5,084 nucleotides of DNA. Origin: Gammaproteobacteria bacterium. Its GTDB lineage: Bacteria > Pseudomonadota > Gammaproteobacteria > Pseudomonadales > Azotimanducaceae. A program made the translations under genes and the position numbers. Below are positions 1 to 5,084 of this stretch, piece after piece. The notes under the pieces are model-generated. The model did not search any database and was not told where the DNA came from. It worked only from the letters and a program-made list of their open reading frames with translations. Each line of letters starts with the position of its first letter. Position 1 is the first letter of the stretch. Where the stretch lies: assembly GCA_027293665.1 (NCBI GenBank), contig JAPUFN010000088.1, positions 1-5,084 of the forward strand. The letters are read 5' to 3'.

Positions 1-4
1 ATAT

Positions 5-55
5 TGTGGGCGGGATTAGAGATCTCCAGATCACTAATCCCGCCACATTTTTTTT
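5..55 (+). terminator. Strong rho-independent terminator of an upstream unit
   Basis: The arms at 6-19 and 34-46 pair over 13 bp with one bulged G. The 14-nt loop holds a further 4-bp GATC/GATC stem (21-24 with 29-32). An uninterrupted run of eight T (48-55) follows directly. The T run lies only on the right-hand side, so the element ends rightward transcription from a gene left of the window. It also isolates the first crotonase gene, which must then use its own promoter between about 56 and 200. Confidence 0.88.
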
Positions 56-169
56 GGCTGGCGTTTTTAGCCGTCGCGCTGCCGATGGTCAGCACGCTGC
101 GATTGCGTTCCCACCAGGGGGCGGCTACCGTCGATGCAATCTGATCGCGCTTCTCCACCAGACATTCTC

Positions 170-200
170 CAGCAACCGGTCGCGCCGAGACCGGTTGCTG
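170..200. promoter_or_regulatory. Operator-like inverted repeat before the first crotonase gene
   Basis: CAGCAACCGGT (170-180) and its exact reverse complement ACCGGTTGCTG (190-200) flank a 9-bp spacer. Each arm contains the palindromic core ACCGGT. Read as two adjoining 16-bp sites (170-185 and 185-200), each matches 13 of 16 positions of the perfect palindrome CAGCAACCGGTTGCTG found at 3754-3769, with centres 15 bp apart. The element ends 17 bp before the ATG at 218, where a bound repressor could block initiation. No T run follows, so a terminator is unlikely. A repressor of the TetR type is an inference from symmetry and position only; no such gene lies in the window. Confidence 0.55.
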
Positions 201-217
201 CTAAAGAGCCACGAATC

Positions 218-1015
218 ATGCAGGAGTCTGAATTCCAACATCTGAAAATTGAGCGGAACGGCCACATCGCCACCGTCACGTTCGACCGCCCGGAAAAGTC
301 CAACGCGCTGAACTATGCTCACCTCGCTGAAATCGAAGCCGCAGCGCACGGTTTCCGCGACGACGTCGAAACCAGAGTAGTGATCTTCACCGGAGCAGGG
401 AAACACTTTTCCTCCGGCGCCGATCTGAGCGATCCCGGCAGTGCGGATCAGGTGCCGTTGAGCCTCAGACGGCGCCGCGCACGGATCGGCGAACGGGCAA
501 TCGATGCGTTGTGCGACATCGATCAGATCACGATCGCTGCCTGGAACGGCGCTGCGATGGGCGGTGGCGCCTGCATTGCGACGGCGCTGGATTTCAGAAT
601 CGGCGCCGATGATTGTTTCATGCAGTATCCCGAAGTCGACATCGGCGTGAATCTGATGTGGAAAAGCCTGCCATTGATTGTGCATCTGACAGGCCCCGCG
701 CGGGCCAAACAACTGGTTGCCGGCGGTGCGCGGATCAACGCTGAAAAGTTGCTGGAATGGGGCGTGCTCGATGAACTCGTGCCACGCGAAGCGCTGTTGA
801 CGAGCGCCTTCACCCTCGCAGAACGCTACGTGGACAAACCACCCGTGGCCGTGCAGATGATCAAGCGCAGCATCAATCAGCTGGTCTCTGCGCTGGATCG
901 CGCGGTAATGCACATGGACGCAGATCAGAACCTCTTCGCGCAGACGAGCGGCGATCGTGACGAAGCCCTTCGCGCTTACCTGGCCAAAGAAAAACCCACC
1001 TTCACCGGCGATTGA
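218..1015 (+). CDS. Enoyl-CoA hydratase/isomerase (crotonase) family protein
   Basis: This is a 265-residue cytosolic crotonase-fold enzyme, the usual length for the family, which stabilises acyl-CoA enolates in beta-oxidation and related steps. The N-terminal strand pair ends in FDRPEKSNALN (22-32). The first oxyanion-hole segment is FSSGADL (64-70) and the second is NGAAMGGG (110-117). The equivalent of rat hydratase Glu144 appears to be Cys119. The equivalent of Glu164 is kept as Glu139 in YPEVDIG (137-143). One acidic catalytic residue therefore remains, which fits an isomerase or an altered lyase better than a classic hydratase; the substrate is unknown. I chose ATG 218 because the upstream in-frame ATG at 134 would add 28 residues unlike the family and would place the operator-like repeat inside the coding region. 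The ribosome site is weak (AAAGAG, 203-208). A strong terminator lies upstream and a weak one downstream, so the gene is probably transcribed alone. Confidence 0.9.
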   Translation: MQESEFQHLKIERNGHIATVTFDRPEKSNALNYAHLAEIEAAAHGFRDDVETRVVIFTGAGKHFSSGADLSDPGSADQVPLSLRRRRARIGERAIDALCDIDQITIAAWNGAAMGGGACIATALDFRIGADDCFMQYPEVDIGVNLMWKSLPLIVHLTGPARAKQLVAGGARINAEKLLEWGVLDELVPREALLTSAFTLAERYVDKPPVAVQMIKRSINQLVSALDRAVMHMDADQNLFAQTSGDRDEALRAYLAKEKPTFTGD

Positions 1016-1017
1016 TT

Positions 1018-1040
1018 TCTGCCTGGGCCCAGACTTTTTT
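1018..1040 (+). terminator. Possible weak terminator after the first crotonase gene
   Basis: Two bases after the stop codon is the GC-rich palindrome CTGGGCCCAG (1023-1032), then AC and six T (1035-1040). The palindrome has no proper loop. The alternative stem TCTG/CAGA (1018-1021 with 1030-1033) has only 4 bp. Position and T run favour a terminator; the poor stem argues against an efficient one. Confidence 0.35.
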
Positions 1041-1185
1041 CTATTTCAGCCTACGCGTGGCGGGTACCTGGCCGCGGCGGCAACTCTAGAACCGTGATTG
1101 GAATAGGCAAATTTATTGCAGGAATTGCGGCCAGTATCCGTTACACTGTGGCCGAATGCAGTCGTTACGATTGGGGGGTTGGACG

Positions 1186-1800
1186 ATGGATTTTCTCGGT
1201 TATGCCGTGCTCGGTGGTTTTGAACGTGTCGCCATTGTTGGCGGCGCCATCCTCATTGGTTATTGGGGTTACAGAATCTACGGCAGAGACAAAACACCCG
1301 GGCTGGTCTTGCTCGGTCTTGCCTGCGTCGTACTGGTCAGCGCGCTCATTACTGGCGGCGGTCACGTCCGGTCCGTCAGCGAAGGTATTCAGCTGGCACG
1401 CCTACCTGAAGCGCCTGCAGCGAGCGTCGAACCCGCCGCTGCGGTGGCGGCAACGACGCTACCAGCTGCGGCTGAGATTCCCTGGGCGGACGGACAACCC
1501 GCAAGCGCTGCGGCTGGTTCAAGCGCCGCGGCTGGTGCAAGAGTTGCGGCTGATGCAAGAGCCGTTGCTGAACCACTGGCCGAAAGCGATGATGCCGTAG
1601 AGCTCGCAGAAGCTCCCGCGGAAGTCGTCGAGGCGACTGCCTCTAATACTGAGGCTGGTGTCGACCAGACCCTCGACATCGACACGGCTGATGAAGCGAC
1701 GGAGAATTCGCTGCCTCTGGCGACCGGCCAGGAACTCGGCGGCCGGATCGTGTCGGTAAAATCGGCAAATGTCTCTCTGGAGTGGTCCGAGCGCGAGTGA
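1186..1800 (+). CDS. Unrecognised two-helix membrane protein with Ala/Glu-rich tail
   Basis: I do not recognise this 204-residue protein. Two hydrophobic segments, about residues 14-32 and 38-57, form a hairpin joined by a short basic loop (R30, R34, K36). By the positive-inside rule both ends would lie in the periplasm. Residues 70-175 are low-complexity, rich in Ala, Glu, Pro and Val, clearly acidic and probably disordered. Residues 106-129 come from an 18-bp tandem repeat. The last 25 residues are less biased (GQELGGRIVSVKSANVSLEW, 181-200) and may be a short conserved end. I chose ATG 1186 because GGGGGG (1173-1178) stands 7 bp before it and the protein then opens into the first helix. 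ATG 1156, in frame, would add ten residues without a visible ribosome site. Its stop lies 20 bp from the stop of the convergent oxygenase gene. A membrane anchor or scaffold role is possible but unproved. Confidence 0.68.
   Translation: MDFLGYAVLGGFERVAIVGGAILIGYWGYRIYGRDKTPGLVLLGLACVVLVSALITGGGHVRSVSEGIQLARLPEAPAASVEPAAAVAATTLPAAAEIPWADGQPASAAAGSSAAAGARVAADARAVAEPLAESDDAVELAEAPAEVVEATASNTEAGVDQTLDIDTADEATENSLPLATGQELGGRIVSVKSANVSLEWSERE
1501..1572 (+). repeat. Four-unit 18-bp tandem repeat inside the membrane-protein gene
   Basis: Units start at 1501, 1519, 1537 and 1555. The first reads GCAAGCGCTGCGGCTGGT. Units 1 and 2 match at 16 of 18 bases, units 2 and 3 at 13, and units 3 and 4 at 13. 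The unit is six codons long, so copy changes keep the frame. The encoded hexapeptides are ASAAAG, SSAAAG, ARVAAD and ARAVAE. The divergence gradient suggests stepwise duplication, the first pair being youngest. Confidence 0.75.
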
Positions 1801-1820
1801 GGAGCCGGCGCCGGTGTTGA

Positions 1821-2633
1821 TCAGTGCACGGCTGTGACAACAACCTCGCCGTCACGTTCGGCGACCTGCGGCATTTGACTGAAACGGCAACTTTGCCCTG
1901 AAACACACTCGCCCGTCAGCACATCGAAGCGATAGCCATGCCACGGGCAGGCAACAATCCCGAATTCCAGCCGTGCTGTGTGCAGTGGTCCGAGTTGATG
2001 CGGACAGAGCGCCGGATATACCGCCAGTTCACCTCCAACCTCCACCAGCACATAGTCCCGGCCCGCGAGACTGAGCCTCGCAGGAAGCTGCAGCTCAGCG
2101 CGCGAACCCAGCTTCAGTTCACGCTCGGTCTCAACGGCCGCTGACACTCGACGATCGAGCTGTTTTTGTCTGCTCACCATCATCGCCACGTCCTCGTCGT
2201 AGAGCTGGCTGTATAACGTTGCGTACGCCGCACCGACTTTGGCCCGCGCGGCCGGCTCCACTTCGGGCACGAAAAAATCGACGACGATGTCTACCCGGTC
2301 ACCACCAATCGGAAATGCATGCGTCCAGATCTCCGAACCCTGGTTCACACCACTGAGCGTTCGGGTAATCCAGCGCCGGCAGTTCCTGTCGAGTCTCAGT
2401 TCGATTACGGAAGCAGCAGCACGCGGGTTCGTTACTTCGGCCCGCCAACCCCAGTTCCCCGAGTTCAGGCAGCTGATGGTGGCAAAGCTGCTGGCATGGA
2501 CATAAGGCAGATGTTCCCAGTCGAGGGTGTTTTCATACATTCGCTCAAGCGTCACAGGCAGCACCCGGCGGTAGGTGCCAACGTGCGGTATGACGGATTC
2601 TGCAAACGCGGGTATGACTTCATGATCTGGCAT
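1821..2633 (-). CDS. Rieske/mononuclear-iron oxygenase-like protein, permuted domain order
   Basis: This 270-residue protein joins two modules in reverse of the usual order. Residues about 10-165 resemble the catalytic domain of Rieske non-heme iron oxygenases: YENTLDWEHLPYVH holds the D-x2-H-x4-H motif (D38, H41, H46), and EDVAMMVSRQ (147-156) supplies a likely third iron ligand, D148. Residues about 188-270 form a ferredoxin-like Rieske domain with C210-x-H212 and C229-x2-H232, 16 residues between the pairs, ending CPWHGYRFD. Family members normally carry the Rieske domain first and run to 350-450 residues. All expected metal ligands are present, so hydroxylation of an unknown substrate with an external reductase is plausible; no redox partner is encoded here. 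The ATG at 2633 has AGAGGA six bases upstream (2645-2640). A TTG one codon earlier is too close to that site. The gene converges on the membrane-protein gene and diverges from the second crotonase gene. Confidence 0.85.
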   Translation of the reverse strand: MPDHEVIPAFAESVIPHVGTYRRVLPVTLERMYENTLDWEHLPYVHASSFATISCLNSGNWGWRAEVTNPRAAASVIELRLDRNCRRWITRTLSGVNQGSEIWTHAFPIGGDRVDIVVDFFVPEVEPAARAKVGAAYATLYSQLYDEDVAMMVSRQKQLDRRVSAAVETERELKLGSRAELQLPARLSLAGRDYVLVEVGGELAVYPALCPHQLGPLHTARLEFGIVACPWHGYRFDVLTGECVSGQSCRFSQMPQVAERDGEVVVTAVH

Positions 2634-2709
2634 CAAGGTTCCTCTGTTTCTACTGCGACCGGGAGGCGCAGCCGCCGGAATCTCGCTGTTTTCATTGCGC
2701 AGTGCACGA

Positions 2710-2739
2710 TTGACACCCGCCGTGGGCTTCTGGTCATAT
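2710..2739 (+). promoter_or_regulatory. Putative sigma-70 promoter in the divergent gap
   Basis: A perfect -35 TTGACA (2710-2715) is followed after 18 bp by TCATAT (2734-2739). The latter matches TATAAT at only three positions but is preceded by TG one base before (2731-2732), an extended -10 feature. Transcription would start near 2746 and run rightward toward the second crotonase gene, about 180 bases before its ATG. The -10 is weak, so this is a candidate. Confidence 0.45.
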
Positions 2740-2745
2740 CGGGCT

Positions 2746-2817
2746 CGAGGAGGAAAGGGAGTTAGCCAACCGCGCTTCCTTTACAAAGGCGGCCGAGCAG
2801 GAATGTTCGGCCGTTTT
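2746..2817 (+). ncRNA. Candidate short leader RNA or sRNA upstream of second crotonase gene
   Basis: A transcript from the promoter at 2710-2739 would meet the terminator at 2786-2817 after about 70 bases. It would begin with AGGAGG (2748-2753), a perfect Shine-Dalgarno with no usable start codon behind it. AAAGGGAG (2754-2761) can pair with CTTCCTTT (2775-2782), eight pairs with one G-U. CCTTT (2778-2782) can instead pair with AAAGG (2785-2789), whose last bases also belong to the terminator foot. Competing folds like these occur in attenuators, but the region could equally be a small independent RNA or have no function. No known RNA family was recognised. Confidence 0.3.
2786..2817 (+). terminator. 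Intrinsic terminator in the leader of the second crotonase gene
   Basis: CGGCCGA (2790-2796) pairs with TCGGCCG (2807-2813). G-U and A-U pairs extend the stem outward to 2786 and 2817, and four T (2814-2817) follow. The T run is on the right, so it stops rightward transcription. No rightward gene ends before it, because the neighbour on the left is on the minus strand. That makes it a candidate premature-termination site for the gene at 2925. Confidence 0.62.
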
Positions 2818-2924
2818 GCGTTGAGCAGACCGGGTTTTCCCTTGTGAGTGCCTCGCCGAAGCCGGATCATCCCATTATCGATAAGCAAATCAGCCGCAAT
2901 GAGTATGCCAGAAGGACACGAATA

Positions 2925-3752
2925 ATGAGCGCAATCGACACCGGTACCGACGAACTGCTGTGCGACCTCGAGGCCCGGATCGCCACGATCACTTTGAATC
3001 GACCGGAGAAGCGCAATGCGTTATCCAACAACCTCACACCAGCGCTGCGGGAGACGTTGTTGACGCTCGACGCCGATCCGCGTGTTGGCGTCGTCGTCAT
3101 CACCGGGGCAGGCAAAGCGTTCTGTGCCGGTGGCGATGTATCCGGCATGGGCAGGGGCGCCAGCAAGACCACGACCGAGAGACCAACGACCGAAGACAGC
3201 ATCCGAACGCTGCAGCACAAGCAGGAAACTCTGACACTACGCCTGCACGAAATGACGAAACCGACGATCGCCGCTCTACCCGGACCGGCGGCCGGCGCAG
3301 GGCTCTCAATCGCCCTGGCCTGCGACATGCGCATATTCGCCGACAGTGCATTCATCACGACCGCGTTCGCCAACATCGGTCTGTCCGGAGACTACGGCAG
3401 CAGTTGGTTTCTCACCCGACTGGTCGGCCCGGCGATTGCCAAGGAGTTGTTTTACTCCAGCCGACGGGTGAGCGCCGATGAATGTCTGCGCCTGGGTATC
3501 GCAAATCGCGTGGTGCCATTCAGTGATCTCCAGGTGGCTACAACCGAACTTGCTTCCCAGATTGCGAACGGCCCGGCAACGGCGCTGCGATACATGAAGG
3601 AAAACCTCAACCGGGCGCTTACGCAAGATCTCAAGAGCTGCCTCGCAATGGAGGCAGACCGCATGGTGCGCAGCACGCAGACGGCCGACCACCGCGAGGC
3701 TGTAAGCGCATTCATGGAAAAAAGGTCTCCAGCATTCGATCACCCCGCCTGA
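2925..3752 (+). CDS. Enoyl-CoA hydratase/isomerase (crotonase) family protein, PaaG-like
   Basis: This is a 275-residue crotonase-fold enzyme of normal length, expected in the cytosol and acting on acyl-CoA. LNRPEKRNALS (24-34) is the family's early signature. FCAGGD (66-71) and LPGPAAGAG (118-126) form the oxyanion-hole segments. The position of rat hydratase Glu144 holds Ser128, and no Glu stands at the Glu164 position. Instead AFANIGLSGDYGSSWFLTRL (147-166) carries Asp156, which aligns with the single catalytic Asp of the PaaG-type isomerases and with Asp204 of dienoyl-CoA isomerase. A delta-isomerase role is therefore more likely than simple hydration. I chose ATG 2925 because GAAGGA (2911-2916) lies eight bases upstream; a GTG at 2844 would add 27 residues unlike the family. 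It shares only modest identity with the crotonase at 218-1015, so the two are not a recent duplication. An operator-like palindrome begins one base after its stop. Confidence 0.9.
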   Translation: MSAIDTGTDELLCDLEARIATITLNRPEKRNALSNNLTPALRETLLTLDADPRVGVVVITGAGKAFCAGGDVSGMGRGASKTTTERPTTEDSIRTLQHKQETLTLRLHEMTKPTIAALPGPAAGAGLSIALACDMRIFADSAFITTAFANIGLSGDYGSSWFLTRLVGPAIAKELFYSSRRVSADECLRLGIANRVVPFSDLQVATTELASQIANGPATALRYMKENLNRALTQDLKSCLAMEADRMVRSTQTADHREAVSAFMEKRSPAFDHPA

Positions 3753-3753
3753 T

Positions 3754-3769
3754 CAGCAACCGGTTGCTG
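3754..3769. promoter_or_regulatory. Perfect 16-bp palindrome, putative operator of the P450 gene
   Basis: CAGCAACCGGTTGCTG is self-complementary over all 16 bases. It sits one base after the crotonase stop codon and 70 bases before the P450 ATG. Both arms are also present, split by 9 bp, before the crotonase gene at 218. It has no loop and no T run, so it is not a terminator. I found no convincing -35/-10 pair beside it; TGGACA (3768-3773) overlaps its right edge but lacks a good -10. Confidence 0.58.
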
Positions 3770-3839
3770 GACAATTCAAAATGGTCACCGCACAGCGTGT
3801 GTGTCATTCTCGTGTTAGTGAAAATTCGGGAGATGGAAC

Positions 3840-5084
3840 ATGGCAGAGCCCGCAAATGAACCGCTGAACCTCGCAGCCGTCGACCCCTATGACGTCCCGC
3901 TGGCGCAGATCGACGTCAGCCAGTCCGAACTGTACGAAAAAGACCTTTTCTGGCCCTACTTCGAACGCCTGCGCAAAGAAGACCCGGTCCACTACTGCGC
4001 CAACAGCGATTTCGGACCTTACTGGTCGATCACGAAATTCGACGATATCGTCTACGTCGAGAAAAACCACGATCTATTCTCTTCGGAATGGGGCATCGTA
4101 CTCGGCGACCGGCCGGAAGATTTCGAGACACCCAACTTCATCAGCATGGACCCTCCGAAACACGACCAGCAACGTAAGGCGGTGCAGGGCGTGGTCGCAC
4201 CCAGAAACCTGGCCGAACTCCAGGGCACGATTCGCGAACGCGTGGTTACAATTCTTGACTCCCTACCCCGAAACGAGACATTCAACTGGGTTGATCAAGT
4301 ATCCATAGAACTGACCACTCAGATGCTCGCGATGCTGTTCGACTTTCCGTTCGAGGAACGACACAAACTGACCTACTGGTCCGATATGGCCACCTCTGGT
4401 GCGCTCACAGGCGGGCCCACGGATGAAACCACCCGACGCACGGCGTTACTCGAATGCCTGGATGAGTTCACGAAGCTACGTGATGAACGAATCAACACCG
4501 AAGGCGGATTCGATCTTCTTTCGATGCTCGCTCACGACAAATCGACCCGCGACATGCCACCGATGGAGTTCCTCGGCAACCTGATTCTGCTGATCGTCGG
4601 AGGCAACGACACCACGCGTAATTCCATTAGTGGCGGCGTGCTGGCGTTAAACGAAAACCCGGCTGAATATGACAAGCTGCGCAACGATCACAGTCTCATT
4701 CCCAATATGGTTTCCGAAATTATTCGCTGGCAGACGCCACTGGCTTACATGCGCCGCACGGCGGTAAAGGACACGGAACTGCGGGGCAAGAAGATCAAAC
4801 AAGGTGACAAGGTCGTGATGTGGTATGTCTCAGGCAATCGCGACGAAGACGCCATAGAGTCACCCAACGATTTCATTATCGACCGGCCTAACGCCCGCCA
4901 TCACCTGTCATTCGGCTTCGGCATTCATCGTTGCATGGGCAATCGGCTCGCGGAGTTGCAGCTGCGCATACTCTGGGAGGAAATCCTCCAACGCTTCGAA
5001 AATATCGAGCTCGTCGGTGAAGTGGTGCGAGTACGGTCGAATTTCGTAAAAGGCTATTCCGAGCTACCCGTAAAGGTTTACTAG
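3840..5084 (+). CDS. Cytochrome P450, CYP153 family (terminal hydroxylase)
   Basis: This is a complete 414-residue soluble bacterial P450; its TAG stop is the last triplet of the window. The I-helix oxygen-activation motif is GGNDTT (254-259), the ExxR motif is EIIR (293-296), and the heme loop FGFGIHRCMG (358-367) carries the thiolate ligand C365. Several stretches match the CYP153 pattern I know from CYP153A enzymes: ISMDPPKHDQQR (101-112), NMVSEIIRWQTPLAYMRR (289-306), SGNRDE (331-336) and GNRLAELQLRILWEEIL (367-383). CYP153 enzymes hydroxylate the terminal carbon of medium-chain alkanes, fatty acids and some terpenes, using a ferredoxin and a ferredoxin reductase often encoded next door. 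Neither is in the window, but the sequence stops right after this gene. The N-terminus is short, without the roughly 50-residue extension of some marine members. GGGAG (3828-3832) lies seven bases before the ATG. The actual substrate is not readable from sequence. Confidence 0.93.
   Translation: MAEPANEPLNLAAVDPYDVPLAQIDVSQSELYEKDLFWPYFERLRKEDPVHYCANSDFGPYWSITKFDDIVYVEKNHDLFSSEWGIVLGDRPEDFETPNFISMDPPKHDQQRKAVQGVVAPRNLAELQGTIRERVVTILDSLPRNETFNWVDQVSIELTTQMLAMLFDFPFEERHKLTYWSDMATSGALTGGPTDETTRRTALLECLDEFTKLRDERINTEGGFDLLSMLAHDKSTRDMPPMEFLGNLILLIVGGNDTTRNSISGGVLALNENPAEYDKLRNDHSLIPNMVSEIIRWQTPLAYMRRTAVKDTELRGKKIKQGDKVVMWYVSGNRDEDAIESPNDFIIDRPNARHHLSFGFGIHRCMGNRLAELQLRILWEEILQRFENIELVGEVVRVRSNFVKGYSELPVKVY

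Noticed and set aside
104..132. TTGCGT with TACCGT at 17 bp as the promoter of the first crotonase gene
   Set aside because: Each hexamer matches consensus at only about three positions, no better than chance.
134..217. In-frame N-terminal extension of the first crotonase from ATG 134
   Set aside because: It would add 28 Pro/Arg-rich residues unlike the family and would cover the operator-like repeat. ATG 218 gives the normal length.
125..913. Long 262-codon minus-strand open frame opposite the first crotonase gene
   Set aside because: Its translation shows no recognisable domain, while the opposite strand encodes clear crotonase motifs; it is a GC-driven shadow.
1116..1147. TTGCAG and TACACT as a promoter for the membrane-protein gene
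   Set aside because: The spacing is 20 bp, too long for a normal sigma-70 promoter, and no better pair was found.
2653..2671. CTGCG/CGCAG inverted repeat with a 9-bp spacer upstream of the Rieske gene
   Set aside because: The arms are only 5 bp, GC-rich and unrelated to the shared palindrome; this is expected by chance.
2319..2765. 148-codon plus-strand open frame opposite the Rieske gene, ending just before the leader terminator
   Set aside because: It could have explained the terminator at 2786-2817, but its translation has no recognisable features, it lies mostly opposite conserved Rieske-protein codons, and no convincing ribosome site was seen.
2823..2840. GCAGACCGGGTTTTCC as a third copy of the operator before the second crotonase gene
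   Set aside because: It shares only a fragment of the core with an extra G and lacks dyad symmetry.
2844..2924. In-frame extension of the second crotonase from GTG 2844
   Set aside because: The extra 27 residues do not resemble the family, and ATG 2925 has a much better ribosome site.

Overview
The window reads as a piece of a GC-moderate proteobacterial chromosome. A gammaproteobacterium is my best guess, from the flavour of the P450 and of the CoA-enzyme genes, but nothing here fixes the taxon. There are five complete genes and the tail of an upstream transcription unit. Three of the five products are oxidative or acyl-CoA catabolic enzymes that are easy to place. One is a Rieske-type oxygenase with an unusual domain order, and one is an unrecognised small membrane protein.

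Layout: 5-55 is a strong intrinsic terminator closing a rightward unit that lies outside the window. 170-200 is an 11-bp inverted repeat just in front of a crotonase-fold enzyme (218-1015, +). A weak terminator-like element follows it. 1186-1800 (+) encodes a two-helix membrane protein with a long Ala/Glu-rich tail containing an 18-bp tandem repeat. It converges, 20 bp apart, on 1821-2633 (-), a Rieske/mononuclear-iron oxygenase-like protein whose catalytic domain precedes its Rieske domain. The 291-bp divergent gap (2634-2924) holds a promoter-like sequence, an orphan Shine-Dalgarno sequence and a well-formed intrinsic terminator, all upstream of a second crotonase-fold enzyme (2925-3752, +). 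A 16-bp perfect palindrome begins one base after that gene's stop codon and precedes a CYP153-family cytochrome P450 (3840-5084, +), whose stop codon is the last triplet of the window.

How the parts may work together (inference): CYP153 enzymes hydroxylate the terminal carbon of alkanes, fatty acids and some terpenes. The two crotonase-fold enzymes would act on the resulting acyl-CoAs in beta-oxidation or double-bond isomerisation. The Rieske protein would supply a further oxygenation step. The same sequence, CAGCAACCGGTTGCTG or its two half-arms, stands before both the first crotonase gene and the P450 gene. This suggests one repressor, perhaps of the TetR type, controls both as a small regulon. 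No regulator, ferredoxin or ferredoxin reductase is encoded in the window.

Most worth a second look: the shared operator-like palindrome, the permuted Rieske oxygenase, and the leader with its own promoter and terminator upstream of the second crotonase gene. No tRNA, rRNA, CRISPR array, transposase or insertion sequence was seen, and no gene-free stretch exceeds 300 bases.
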